The position numbers were made by a program, and so were the translations under genes. The notes under the pieces were generated by a model, which made no database searches, was not told the origin of the DNA, and worked only from the letters and a program-made list of their open reading frames with translations. From Vespula vulgaris (lineage: Eukaryota > Arthropoda > Insecta > Hymenoptera > Vespidae): DNA of 64,000 nucleotides. Shown one piece after another: positions 1 to 11,355 of this stretch. The stretch lies in the NCBI RefSeq assembly GCF_905475345.1, contig NC_066595.1, positions 1,055,001-1,119,000 on the forward strand, given 5' to 3'. Position 1 is the first letter of the stretch. Each line of letters begins with the position of its first letter.

Positions 1-839
1 CGGCTATCTATGATACTACTGTGTCCATTTGAAAAACTCTGACCTATCGGCCATTGTCTCTCTTTTTTTATACTTATTCATCTATTTTTTTTCTCCTATC
101 TTTTTCTCTTCCGTTTCTTACTTTATTTCATTCTCAAACGAGCTTCCTTTTTCGCGTAGGAGTACTATCGGCCATCGAAATGAGTTTAATCGTTAGTCTA
201 TTCATTCCTTTCTATTTGGAAGAAATGTCAGGAGAGATCTCGTTTTTTTACTTGAACGTAAAAATCGATATGATTTTTCTCTTCTCTTCCTTTTCTGTGA
301 TTTATTTTCCGTGTGTTTGTTTGTTTTTTTTTCATTTTCTTTTTCGCTTCTTTTTCATTTTTTATTTTTTGTTTTTTATTTTTAATATTCGTAACATATA
401 TGATACATATGTGTATATAAATATATAAATATATATATCGTGTTTCGTTATTGCTTTTGATGTATATTCCCAATATACACAACATACAATCGATTAAATG
501 GCGTAGGATTTTAAACGATGTGATCGTTATGATAATGAATCGTATCGCGGAATAACGCAAAACAATTAGCCGTTAAATTTTCGCCGGAATTGGAAGGTGT
601 CTATAATTGTCAGCAAATCGTATAGATTAAAATGCAAAGGGAAAATAATGAATGACTATACGATAATATAGAATAATATAGGGAAAAAAAGAGAGAGAGA
701 GAGAGAAGAGAAGGAAAAACGAGAAAAAGAAAACAAAGAAGAAAAAGTAAAACCAGAAAATGTATAGAAGGAGAGCGAGCGTAAGGACGATTCGAAGATT
801 TCGAATCTTAAAGTTTCGTAATAAAGAGTAACTTATTTT

Positions 840-1140
840 TACGACGACATCCGTTAGAATTAAGGTTCCAACGTCGGCGTGGGCCGAGCTGACGATGGTC
901 GCCAGGCCTCCATTAAAAAGTTGTTAAACGCAGCCTGACGGCGCCCCGCGGCAAATTGGAACCCCATCATAAGTCTTCCTTGTATATAATGTACGTAGAG
1001 CCGTTAGAGCGAAGCTATCTACAAGATATCGAAGTAATTAAGTATTCGACGGGGATATTTTGATCGAGCTTATGGATCAAGTATTGCCTACTATGTGGCT
1101 CTTGCTTGCCTCCTTCCGTCGAACGGCGAAAATTCCTGTC
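840..1140. other. Unique, higher-GC non-coding block
   Basis: This block is free of simple repeats and much richer in GC than its surroundings. It includes a GGCGCCCC stretch near 930-945 and an AT-rich TTAAAAAG stretch just before it. No reading frame of note crosses it. The look is that of a candidate cis-regulatory element rather than a coding exon. This is only a compositional observation. Confidence 0.25.
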
Positions 1141-2480
1141 GGTAGTACCTACATCGAAAACGGATGATTATAAACTAAACAAAAATTATATAAGATCATG
1201 ATACAGATATAGATAGAAGGTATATATGTATGCATGCATGTATGTATGTATGTATATATGTATATATAAATTTGATAAACAAAATCTTATCATTTCTATC
1301 TTTCTTTAGAAGGATAAAAGCAATAAATTCGACTTTCCTTCTATCATCTTCCGTATGACTTTCTTTTCCCGGAAAAGGACTCTGAAACAACTTCAACGTT
1401 TTCTATGTAACGTCGACTGGAAACTCTTGGTCAGAGCCAACGAAGAGCTTAAAAATAAGAGAAAAGCGTGCTCGTAAAAAGCATCGAAGTGGTATGGGTT
1501 AGAGAGAAGAGAGGGCTTAAAACTACCTGGGACAGAAAAGTGTGCAAAGGGCGTGTAGATAGTACTATAAAGCTCTCTCTTTTTCTTTCTCCTCCTCTCT
1601 ATTTCTCTCTCTCTCTCTCTCTCTCTTCCTCTCTCTTTCTCGTTCTCTCTACTTTCGTCTATATAGACGAATCGAAATCGATCGAAACGTCTCTCGCGAT
1701 GGAAAATTTCAAGATGGAAAGGACGATTTGCGGAAAACTAATAACGTTCCTCAAAGTAACGCGATCTAAAAACGAAACAAACGATGAACGAACGTGATTC
1801 GATGAAGCTGTCGTATACTTTCTAAAAAAAAAAAAAAAAAAGAAAGAAAAAAGAAAGAAAAAAAAAAGAAAATGAAAAAAAAATGACACAAGTCTACTCG
1901 TCCATCCCTTTTTTTTTCTTCTTCCTGTTTTCTATATATTTTTTTACACGTGATTCGATGGCGAACCACGAGGGGTAGGCGCTTTGATGAAACGGCCATT
2001 TTCGAAGATGAACGAGCATCTTCGGGCAAACTACCCTTTCCGAAAGTCGTATAGACCCTGGCGATCGTAGAAGGATGAGAAGAAGGACGACGAGAAGGGG
2101 GAGGAGGAGGAGAAGGAGGGGGAGGAAGAGGAGGAGGAGAAGGAGAAGGAGATGGAAAGGGTTCCTCGGGAGGAGGGGTCCTTCGGGAAAGAAAAAGGGT
2201 TGGAAAACCGCGACGAGTCGAGAAAAAAACCGCGGTGTGGCATTCCCAATTCTTTTTTGTCCCTCGTTAGCGCACGCACGCCGTGCACATGCCGAGGGGC
2301 TCAACTTTCAGGTTAACGCGGTTAAGAAAATATTTTTAAAATAATTTTGCACTTAACTCGACGCTCTAAGCAATGTGGGAAAGAGGCCATACGCAGCAGA
2401 GAAAGAGAGAGAAAGAAAGAGAACAAGAGAGAGAGAAAGAGAGAGAGTGGTACGGATTGGAAGGATGGCGAGAGAGCGCG

Positions 2481-2483
<3 letters not shown>

Positions 2484-2526
<43 letters not shown>

Positions 2527-2604
2527 GCATAACGCGTTTTATGGACCCTTTTTTCTCCTCTTCTCATTCCCTTGCGTGTATTTAACGAAAAAAAAGAAAA
2601 GATG

Positions 2605-2640
<36 letters not shown>
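2484..2640. repeat. (GA)n microsatellite pair
   Basis: There are two nearly pure GA tracts, about 2484-2522 and 2608-2640, separated by unique sequence. Reading frames through them give Arg/Glu runs on one strand and Leu/Ser runs on the other. Those frames are artefacts. Confidence 0.95.
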
Positions 2641-2644
<4 letters not shown>

Positions 2645-3015
2645 AGCGAAAAGTGAGGTGGGTGTTGAACGTACTGGCTAGCTTTTTCCGAACCTTTCTC
2701 GGCCCTTTGTTTTATCCACCCTCCGATAACGTTCGATAGGCCACGAGCATCACGAACGACCGGAGAAGGATACAACTTCCTCGCACGGTCGATCGCTTCT
2801 AACGAAAGCGTCGTGAAATAAAAAAAAAAAATAAAAGAAAAGGAAAAGAAAAGGAAGGAAAGAAAAAAAAAGAAAGGAAAGACGTTCATCGTCGTTTATC
2901 CTTCGTATAGGAGAGGACGTACCTACGAAGGCGAAAACGTAAGCCTCGTCTCCTCGAATTCTCTAATGGAAGGGAAAATAATCGAAAAATAGTTGGGCCA
3001 AAAAAGGACTTAAAT

Positions 3016-3045
3016 CAAATCGAATCGAATCGAATCGAATCGAAT
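3016..3045. repeat. (TCGAA)n short tandem repeat
   Basis: The pentamer TCGAA is repeated about six times without interruption. It is a simple repeat with no adjacent gene. Confidence 0.9.
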
Positions 3046-3300
3046 ATTAATCAAATGATTAGGACTGTGTTTAACTCCTTTTCAGAGATTAATACTCGTT
3101 AAATAGCAACGAAAGATAATCGAATTGATTTCTTTCTTTTATTTTCTTTTTTTAGTTTTTCTTCCTTTCGTTTCTCTTTTTTTCGTTTTCTCTTTTTTAT
3201 TTTTTTTTGTTTTATAACCTCATGGATCTTTTTCAGCTATTATCGGATCCGCATCCAGATTCATCTCGCATGTACGATTCCAGAATCGCGAATGTTATTA

Positions 3301-3365
3301 AAGAGAGAGAGAGAGAGAGCAAGAGAGGGAGGGAGAGAGAGAGAGCAAGAGAGAGAAAAAAGAAT

Positions 3366-3404
<39 letters not shown>

Positions 3405-3441
3405 AGAGAAAAAGAAGGAGAAAGCGAGAGAGAGAGAGATG
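3301..3441. repeat. Imperfect (GA)n purine tract
   Basis: About 140 bp of almost uninterrupted purine on the plus strand, GA repeats broken by AAGG and AAAA variants. Overlapping frames on both strands are low complexity and not genes. Confidence 0.95.
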
Positions 3442-4100
3442 CGTGTATTTTCGATAATTATTCGAACGGCGATTTGCGTGGACTCGGAGTGTGTGAAGCA
3501 CGGTATGGTACGCGCTGCGGGGGTGGTCGGTAGAAGGGAAGGATATGGTGGGGTTTGAGAGTTGTGTTCAACCATCCGGAAGCTATGAATATATTATTTG
3601 ACGGGCAGTTTCGGTAGACTCCGATCGGATGGAGCATCGATCATGGTTGGCGCATCCCTTTGGGCCATTTTCATGCGTCAGAGCACGACACGCCTCGATC
3701 GAACGATTGCCATCGAAATAGGAAAAAAAAAACGATAGAGAGAGAGAGAGAGGGAGAGAGAGAGAGAGGATGAACGTTAACCACCGGAATATCATCGCTC
3801 AACGTGGAAATGTACGAAATATGATCCGATTTGTTCGCTCGTAAAACGACCGTCGCTAGATTCGATAACATTGTTCCCCGTTCGTCCTGGCAAATAAGAA
3901 GGCCAACAGGTTGTTCTCCGCATAATTTCTAATAATCGATCTCCTTTCGTCTCCTTTCGTTCGGTTCGCGTTTCATCTCGATCGAAGAAATTTCGAACGT
4001 TATTCGCTTGCCATCGAAATATAGAACGAAGATACTTTTAATTTCATTCGTTGCGATAATCGTAGTCTCTTTCTCGTTTTACAGTATCCCTAATTAAAAA

Positions 4101-4132
<32 letters not shown>

Positions 4133-6068
4133 ATTCTCTCCCTCCGATAAAAAAGAAGAAACCTTTCAATGCTCGGCACTCGAATAAATCGCTTACTCTT
4201 GAGTAGTATGGTTGCATCAAGACCATTCGTCGTCGGATCTAACAGTGGGTGGTCTCGTACGCAGTAATCGGGTAGAAAACTCAATCGCGATCTGACTTTC
4301 GCGTCGATAGTTCCGCTCATTGTTGTTGATTCGATTCACCGGGAGTAGGTGGTTTCGGATAAAGAAAAAAAGATTTGCCGAACGATTCCGTTTCTCGACA
4401 CCCTATAGATACCCTTCGAAACGAATCACGTTCTTTCATTCCTTGCCATTTTTTGTCCTTGTGTCGCGTATTTTTTCTCTTTTTTTTTTCCTGTTTCTTT
4501 CCTTTTTTTTTTTCTTTTTTCTTTTTCGTTCTAAGTCCAAGCATCACGACACTTGGATTTGAATGGTATCGTTGAAAACTATATCGATATTATTGTCGTA
4601 ACGATTCATTTTTCCAATACCTAACGATCCGATCGACTAACGACCGAGCAATCGAATAACTTTTTCATCGATATTCCTTCTGTCCGTTTTATTACAGGAA
4701 GGCTCATATTCCTCGAGCGATGTAACGAGAACATGAAACCGAATGCAAAATGAACGTAACGCGTTTTATTCCGACTCCGTTTCACTCGATCCATCTACGC
4801 TTCTTCGTTCGTCCTTCCGTGTACATTTCTAAGGTACGAATCTTTAGGTTTCTTGTTTCGCTGATGGGTAGATCGTAGAGAATGGAATTGCTAGAACGTT
4901 GTTATATATTTTAAACTAATCTGATTCTCCCTAGAAAGCTATTCGAGAGAGAAAAAGAGAAAAAAGAGTAAGAGAGTAAGGGAGGAAGAAAGATAGTCAT
5001 ACTCGAATATCTAACTAACTTTTACTATAGGTTTATAACGTAACGAGGAAATATCAAGGAAAGTAAAAAAAAACTTTTTATTTATCCGACTGTTTATAGG
5101 CGTCGGAAAAAAATAATGGTCCAACTAGCATAAATTATAACGAAAAGTTTACGCTCGTTTTACCTCGATGGATCGATCGTTTGAATGTAAAAGAAAAAAA
5201 AAAAAAGGAAGAAAAAAGAAGAAGGAAAAAGAAAAAAAAAAGGAAAAAAAAAGAAGAAAAAATTGATCATCCTCCCTGTTACCCTGGTTATACTGCGAGT
5301 TACGTTAATTGTCAATCTCTACGTTGCTAATTTTTGACTATTGTCGTGGTCGTTCGAAAAACAACGCAGACGAATCGGTCTGCTCATTGTTGCATAAAAC
5401 ATTTTTAAGGTAAAAATGAGAAAAAACAATGAAACAAAAAAAAAAGAGAGAAATAAGAAAAGGAAAAAAAGAAAAATTACAGACAGAAGCGTAGGAAAAA
5501 AGTAAATCACCGGAGCGAGAGCTCTGTTCGACATAGGTACTTACACAAGTATAGAAAGATAGATATCATCGATTCGGTATCTTCCTAGTTATCGTTATAG
5601 TCGATTTCTAATTGTCAATTTCTCGATATTGTTTCTTACCGTTCTTTCCGCGATCGTGTTTGGCGAGAAAGGAAATCAGATTTCGAATAAATAAGAATAT
5701 TATCAATATTATACGGAATTGATACGATTCTATTCTATGTGCTATCTAGGACCCTTATCTTGCTAGCCACGTTCTTCGTCTACGTGGACGATGGACGAAA
5801 CTTTCGATCTCCAATGAGAATTCAATCCCTTGTTGTTTTGTTCTTGTTCTTGTTCGCGAGCCTATTCTGTGTCAAGATGACATAGAAATCGTGCGTCAAT
5901 GATTTCGAATTAAATGAAAACTTTCGAGCAGAGATGCGAAACGATTATTAGATATTTCCAAGATTAATATATGATAAAGAATATATATATATATATATAT
6001 CATAGTTTGTGGAAATGTTCGCAATTATGTCAAATACTTATTCCAAAGTCGATGTATTATTATACGCA

Positions 6069-6071
<3 letters not shown>

Positions 6072-6106
<35 letters not shown>
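6072..6106. repeat. (CT)n microsatellite
   Basis: A pure CT tract, followed at about 6120-6165 by CT/GT variants. Confidence 0.95.
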
Positions 6107-6110
<4 letters not shown>

Positions 6111-6364
6111 ATGTATATGTCTCTCTCTCTCTGTCTCTGTCTCTCTTAGCCTGACATACTCTCTCTCTATATGGGGCCACCCTGCTTTTCCGGGACACGT
6201 GCCCATGGGTATCGGTATTTCGGGGTGTGTTAATACCTCACTATCCAGACGGATAGAGAGAGAACAGAGCGAAACATCCACTCCTGTACATTGTTTGCGG
6301 CTTGGAATCAATAAAAGCATAGCTTTAGGCTACGCTGGTTGCCGTAGCAACGAGAGACCCATCC

Positions 6365-6501
6365 GCTCCCTCCTCTTCTCGCAAGCTCTCTCGCTCTATC
6401 TATCCATCTATGCCTCGATCCTTCCCCTCTTTTCCCTCCATCTCCTCCTCATCCTCCTTTACTCTCCTATCGCGTTTTCCTCTTTCTCTCCAACTCCTCT
6501 C

Positions 6502-6546
<45 letters not shown>

Positions 6547-6835
6547 GTCTCTCTCTTTCTCTTTCGCAAGCACGTCGCGCGTCCATGCACGAGTACACAC
6601 ACTTTCTCTCTCTTCTTCTCGCTCTCTTCCTCTCTCTCTCTCTCTCTTTCTCTCTTGCCGTACATGTCGTTCCTTTTCATTTTCTTCTTTTCCCTCTCTC
6701 GCAAACGTCTATCCATCCATCTCTCTTTCTTCTCTTCATACTTCTTTTTACTCCTCCTCTTTTTCTCGCCAACCCCTCCCATCTCACCATCGCCATCACC
6801 ACCATCATCACCACCACCACCACCACCCCCTTTTT
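6365..6835. repeat. Long pyrimidine-rich low-complexity block
   Basis: About 470 bp dominated by C and T on the plus strand, with (CT)n tracts near 6490-6560 and 6610-6655 and a (CAC/CAT)n run near 6790-6830. It produces a 309-codon open frame whose product is almost all Ser, Leu, Phe and Pro. The composition explains the lack of stops, so I do not call a gene. Confidence 0.9.
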
Positions 6836-6870
6836 CCTCCTCTTTTTCCTTCCTAATACATCGCAAAGAA

Positions 6871-6935
6871 GAAAATAATAATAATAATAATAATAAATAA
6901 TAATAATAGTAATAGTAACAGTAGTAGTAATAAAA
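6871..6935. repeat. (AAT)n microsatellite
   Basis: AAT/AGT triplet repeats with minor variation. Confidence 0.9.
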
Positions 6936-7341
6936 GAAAAAAGGAAAGAAAAAAAGGAAGAAAAAAAAAAAGAACGAAATTTGGATCCGCCTCCCAGGTT
7001 GTCCGACATGTCTATCTACTGCTACGCATCCTCGATTTTTCGGCGAGTAGAACGAATCAAAATTATCGGCATGAGAAACGTCCTTAAACTCTCTCGTTCG
7101 GTAAGTTCGTTAGAGCCATCCCGTTACCGTTACACATTCAATTTGAAGTTCATAAAATATTATCGAATCTGGATCAACGGAACCCTTCGTCGAGTGTCAC
7201 CGTGCTATAATAATGTCCTATGGTTAACCAAAGAACAGCCTCGAAATGAAATCCTTCTCTCGGGGCGATTGACTTTTCAAGGGAATGCCTTTCCCATCGT
7301 GAAAATTAACATGTCAAAGCGTTGGTACAGGTGCACCTCTA

Positions 7342-7464
7342 CCATCCACCCACCCATTCACCCACCCATCCACCCATTCATCCATCCATTTATCCATCCA
7401 TCCATCCATCCATCCATCCATCCATCCATCCATCCATCCATCCATCCAACTATCCATCCGTCCA
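7342..7464. repeat. (CATC)n tetranucleotide satellite
   Basis: About 120 bp of CATC/CACC tetramers, pure over the central 60 bp and degenerate at the start. Frames read as Ile-His-Pro-Ser repeats. It is not the insect telomere repeat TTAGG. Confidence 0.95.
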
Positions 7465-7521
7465 TAGTGCGACGATTCAGTCTCCCTTGGAGCCTTGTTA
7501 TTCTCTTGTTCGAATAACTCG

Positions 7522-8120
7522 AGAGGAATTAAGTAGTATAACCAGAGTTTCAACTAACGCTTCAATTCCTTGCTCATCAAAGCGTGAACATTGAACAATG
7601 TACAACGAAGTACAGATTATTAGAATAATGATCGGTATTATGTATTAATAAATAATCAAAGAAGCTTTAAATTATTACTTTTGTTCTTTTTGTTTGGTTT
7701 TTTATTTATTTATTTATTTATCTATTTTTTTATTTTTTTATTTATGTAGGAATTAAATAATCAGAGTATCGTCCAACGTTTCGATTCCTTGCTCATCAAG
7801 GCATGAACCTTGAACAATGTACAGTGAACGATGAACAATGACCGATAAGGTATCGATGATTGGAATAATGATCGGTATTATTTATCAACGATAATCAGAG
7901 ATCTTTAAATTATAGCTCTCATTTTATTTTTTATTTATTTGTTTATATAGAAATTAAGTAATATAATCAGAGCTTCGGTTAATACTTCAATTCCTGGCTC
8001 ATCAAAACGTGAACGTTCTTCAACAATGTATAATGAAGTAACGATGATTATCGTTTAGCAATAATGATCAGTTTTGTTTCTTAACGATGATCAGAGAAAG
8101 CTTGGAAATATTACTTTGAT
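7522..8120. repeat. Three-copy diverged tandem repeat, unit about 200-225 bp
   Basis: Three head-to-tail units start near 7522, 7748 and 7950. Each opens with GAATTAA-type sequence, then CAATTCCT/CGATTCCT, GCTCATCAA, a GTGAAC or ATGAAC, ACAATGTA, ATAATGATC and a final TAAATTAT or AAATATTACT before a T-rich spacer. The units differ at many positions, so the duplication is old. No coding frame is conserved between copies. Confidence 0.8.
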
Positions 8121-8159
8121 TTTCTTTCTTTCTTTTCCCTTTTTTTTTTATTTATTTAT

Positions 8160-8711
8160 TTATGGAGGTTCGTGCATGTTAACAACGATTTGATTACAAA
8201 CGTTAGATCGTTCGGGATTTATTTTAAATATGCATTTTGAAAATATCCAATGCCATCGAAGTTCGTTAAAGATTATTTGTAAAAAAATCGTCGACGCATC
8301 CAACTTGTTCGCGAGTTATCTCGCGAAGGAAAGTCAAAGAATGAGCGCGTTAGTTGGGAGCAACTCGTCGAGAGCGCAAACTCCATGGAAAAACGTCGAT
8401 AAGTGTCACGCTCTTCGGCATCGCAAAGGAGAAGTCTGAAATCTAGAGGTATCGTCAACGAGAGGAGGAAGATCGAGGGAAAATAGATCGAAGTTGTCGT
8501 CGGATCACGATCGATCGTATTAACTAAGTGTCTCAGGTAAATATCAACATAAACTTATCCTTCGATATTTCTCTAACAATTATTCCGAATAAGCTGATTC
8601 ACCGTGTCCGACTTTCCTGCGTTTGCGTAGGCGGCGATGTTGAGAAGGATGCTTTGTAGGTTATATCAAGCTTAACGAGAGAGAGAGAGAGAGGAAGGGA
8701 GAGGGAGAGAA

Positions 8712-8742
<31 letters not shown>

Positions 8743-10210
8743 AAGAAAATTGAGAGAGAGAGATGGAAAAGCAAGAGGGTGGGCACCCTTCCATATGCGA
8801 AGATCGAGTTCACAGAAAGCGCCGATAGTCACGGTTCTGGAGCGTTAGAAAATAGCAGCCGGTCGTTTAAAAATGTATTTACTCTACATGAAAGCGATCT
8901 CCTGTTTCAAAAAATTTAATGTCGATGTATAATTAAAGTTTCAATTCGAGGGTTGTTTTTATAGGTTTTTTGTTTACTTTCCAAGTAATCTATTCGTTTT
9001 ACGATTATCAACTGATAATATCAACTTGTTGACGATATTTCGAATATGAGATAGATGAAGTATTTGAAAGCTTGTAGAAACGTTCGCGATGTTTGGTAGG
9101 TACATTCTATTAGCGTCGGATCAGACACAGCTTAGAGACAGACGAGCTTGTAATGCTTCCTAGGAAGGAAGATTTCGAGTTCTGGTATAGGTCCCCTGTA
9201 AGGCGACACAGGTACATATGGGCCGCCTGGATGAATGGACCAAATGATATAAATTATTTATAGATTTCGACACCCGTACGGCCGACGTAGCTGGTACGTC
9301 GAGGGTTGTTCGGAGTAAGAACGTGTTTCGTTCCAAGTTCAGAGGGAGTGAACAACCACAGGGGTCCACTTGCATCGAAAAACCCCTTGGGGCACCCCCT
9401 CAACATATGTACTCTCGCTCGACCACCGTCGGCTCTATAAAATTGATTCCTAAATACCCTAGATTCGTGCTCGCTCTTGTGTCTCTCTTAACACCTACGC
9501 CCATTGGATTCACGCTCTGTCGGATAAGGCGCACGAAATTTGAGAAACGAATGAATTCGAGCGTTTTTCGCAAAGCGTGCGTTCGAAAATGTTCCTTTTA
9601 TTTATATCCATCTCGATACAACTCTCAAACACGGTTCACAAGCATTACACGTTATGATCTTCGCACTAGGTCTAAGATAATATTCTCCTTTCGATCGTTA
9701 TTATTCTATTTCAATACGAATAAAGTTCCGTCGGAATAAAAATGTCAAGTTTAATAGTAACTTATGATAAGAGCGTAGTACAAGTACCGAACGGTATATC
9801 CCTGGGGTTCAAACTAAATCAATGGGCTTGTGGGTAATCGCATAATAATTATCGGGACCCCCTCTACCGTCCATCTGTCGCTAGCCAAGGGGGTATTCGA
9901 CCCCTTCAAGAACGAATAGGTGCTTCTATAGCAACATGCCCGATGAACGTGACCCAGCAGGTCCTATTGTCGTCTGGACGTAATCGGAATGTCGTTCAAT
10001 GTCGATTCTACCCTTCGTTCTTACGAACTTTTGCTGATCAGTGAACATTAGGAAAGAAACGATGATAGAAACTGATCCCACCTATCCAAACTGCTGATCG
10101 AATTAAAATGATGCTTAAGCGAATCCGTACATGTTTCTTTAACGCATGACTTTGCTGCTTCTCTTGATCCGCTGATGTTTCACTTTCGTTGAAGTGTTTC
10201 AGACTAACAA
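8160..10210. other. Intergenic stretch upstream of the MCFD2-like gene
   Basis: No gene recognised. There is a (GA)n cluster at about 8678-8765. Complex, repeat-free sequence at 9100-9560 and 9780-10020 contains several short C- or G-rich runs and may hold regulatory elements. The open frames here (for example 9323-9739 plus) lack family character. The last few hundred bases should include the MCFD2 promoter, but I cannot point to a clear core element. Confidence 0.5.
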
Positions 10211-10991
10211 ATGCTGTTAGCATTTTTCTTCGGTCTATGTATCGCTTCTGCGGTCGGATTACGTGGTCCACATCATCCGAGAAGCTCCGTTTCCCATCAT
10301 CATTATTCACCTCATAAAGGTGTTAAGTTGACGCAAGATACCGAATTGCTTCACGATGCCACGTTCGTTTTCCATAAATATTTGTTATAACGATCCAACC
10401 ATTCCTTTCACCTTCCACGAAATATATGTAAATGTTTTATCGTTTTTAGTCATTTGAAAGAAGACATGGGACCGATAGCGTCCCAGCTTGATTTTTCCAA
10501 AATGAGCGAACAGGAGATCGAATTCCATTACTTCAAGTAGGATTTGTCGAATTATCTCCAGTTAAGTATCGTTACACGTATCGTAAAGAACTTGATTAGT
10601 ATCTTTTAATCGTAGAGTGCACGATATCGATAATAACACGAAATTAGATGGCCTTGAAATTCTTCATGCCATTCAACATACTTTTCACGAATATAATATG
10701 GTCGATGAAGAAGGTAGAAATTTTGTGGAGGATGAGCCACAAATACAAGAAGACGAATTGCCACGGATCGTAGGTAAGAAATACGGATAAATTTGTCACG
10801 ATTTTTACGATGATTATTTTTGACTTTACGAAATTGTATTTTTTATATTACAAGGTTTCATAGATAGAGTGTTGGAAGAAGATGATTTGGATAACGATGG
10901 TTATTTAGGATACGTTGAATTTGTCTTGGGAAGGCGAAAGGATCATATTACGCAAGCAAAAAGAAACGGTAGAAATAATATGAAAGAATAA
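10211..10991 (+). CDS. MCFD2: MCFD2-like EF-hand protein, 4 exons, 177 aa
   Basis: Exons are 10211-10362, 10450-10536, 10616-10773 and 10855-10991, all with GT/AG introns of 79-87 bp; the joined frame is 534 bases. The product begins with a hydrophobic signal peptide (MLLAFFFGLCIASA), then a His/Pro-rich linker. It has two EF-hand calcium loops: residues 83-94 (D83, D85, N87, D91, E94) and 143-154 (D143, D145, D147, E154). The stretch FHYFKVHDIDNN and the length match multiple coagulation factor deficiency protein 2. In vertebrates MCFD2 is a soluble lumenal partner of the lectin LMAN1/ERGIC-53 and helps load glycoproteins for ER-to-Golgi transport. By inference this insect protein does similar ER export work. 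It runs convergently into NO66, with 364 bp between stop codons. The exon 1 donor (GTTCGT) is non-consensus after GT and is the least certain junction. Confidence 0.88.
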
Positions 10992-11355
10992 AAGAAAGAT
11001 CATGTTCATTCGTATTTATAAATATTCTTTAGAATTAACAATTCACACGTATCTTTTTTATAACATTAAATATGACTTCAAGCACGATCATGAGAAAAAT
11101 TGTATTCCGTAGACAATATTAAAGTATTTTTAGTTAGACGATTTTTGCATTTACAACATAATTAAATATTTCAATGTATAATTTTTATATATGACTTTGA
11201 TCGTTCTCAAGTGGTAAAGATAAAAGATAAAAGATGGAATTGACGTCTAATTGTAAGATAAACGTTGATATAAATCAATAAAAGAAAAAGAACAAGCGAA
11301 AGAAAAAAATCAAAATCGATTCTCCGCATAAATAGTTTGCCAATTATTTGTCAGC

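Larger units (their letters stand above)
1..7341. other. Non-coding stretch, no gene recognised
   Basis: I see no exon with protein-family character here. Every long reading frame is a translation of simple sequence: poly-T/poly-A, (CT)n and (GA)n tracts giving Ser/Leu, Arg/Glu or Phe/Leu runs. Listed separately are the unique block at 840-1140 and the microsatellites. The rest is AT-rich intergenic or intronic sequence. It could be an intron of a gene whose exons lie outside the window; nothing here decides this. Confidence 0.6.

Noticed and set aside
5971..6900. 309-codon open frame, plus strand
   Set aside because: The product is almost all Ser, Leu, Phe and Pro from (CT)n and poly-T. There is no domain, and the stop-free run is explained by composition.
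7342..7464. Possible interstitial telomere repeat
   Set aside because: The unit is CATC, not the insect TTAGG.
6981..7517. 178-codon open frame ending in Ile-His-Pro repeats
   Set aside because: The second half is the CATC satellite, and the first half has no splice context or family resemblance.
9323..9739. 138-codon open frame, plus strand
   Set aside because: No domain, signal or conserved motif; antisense frames overlap; kept only as a complex intergenic block.
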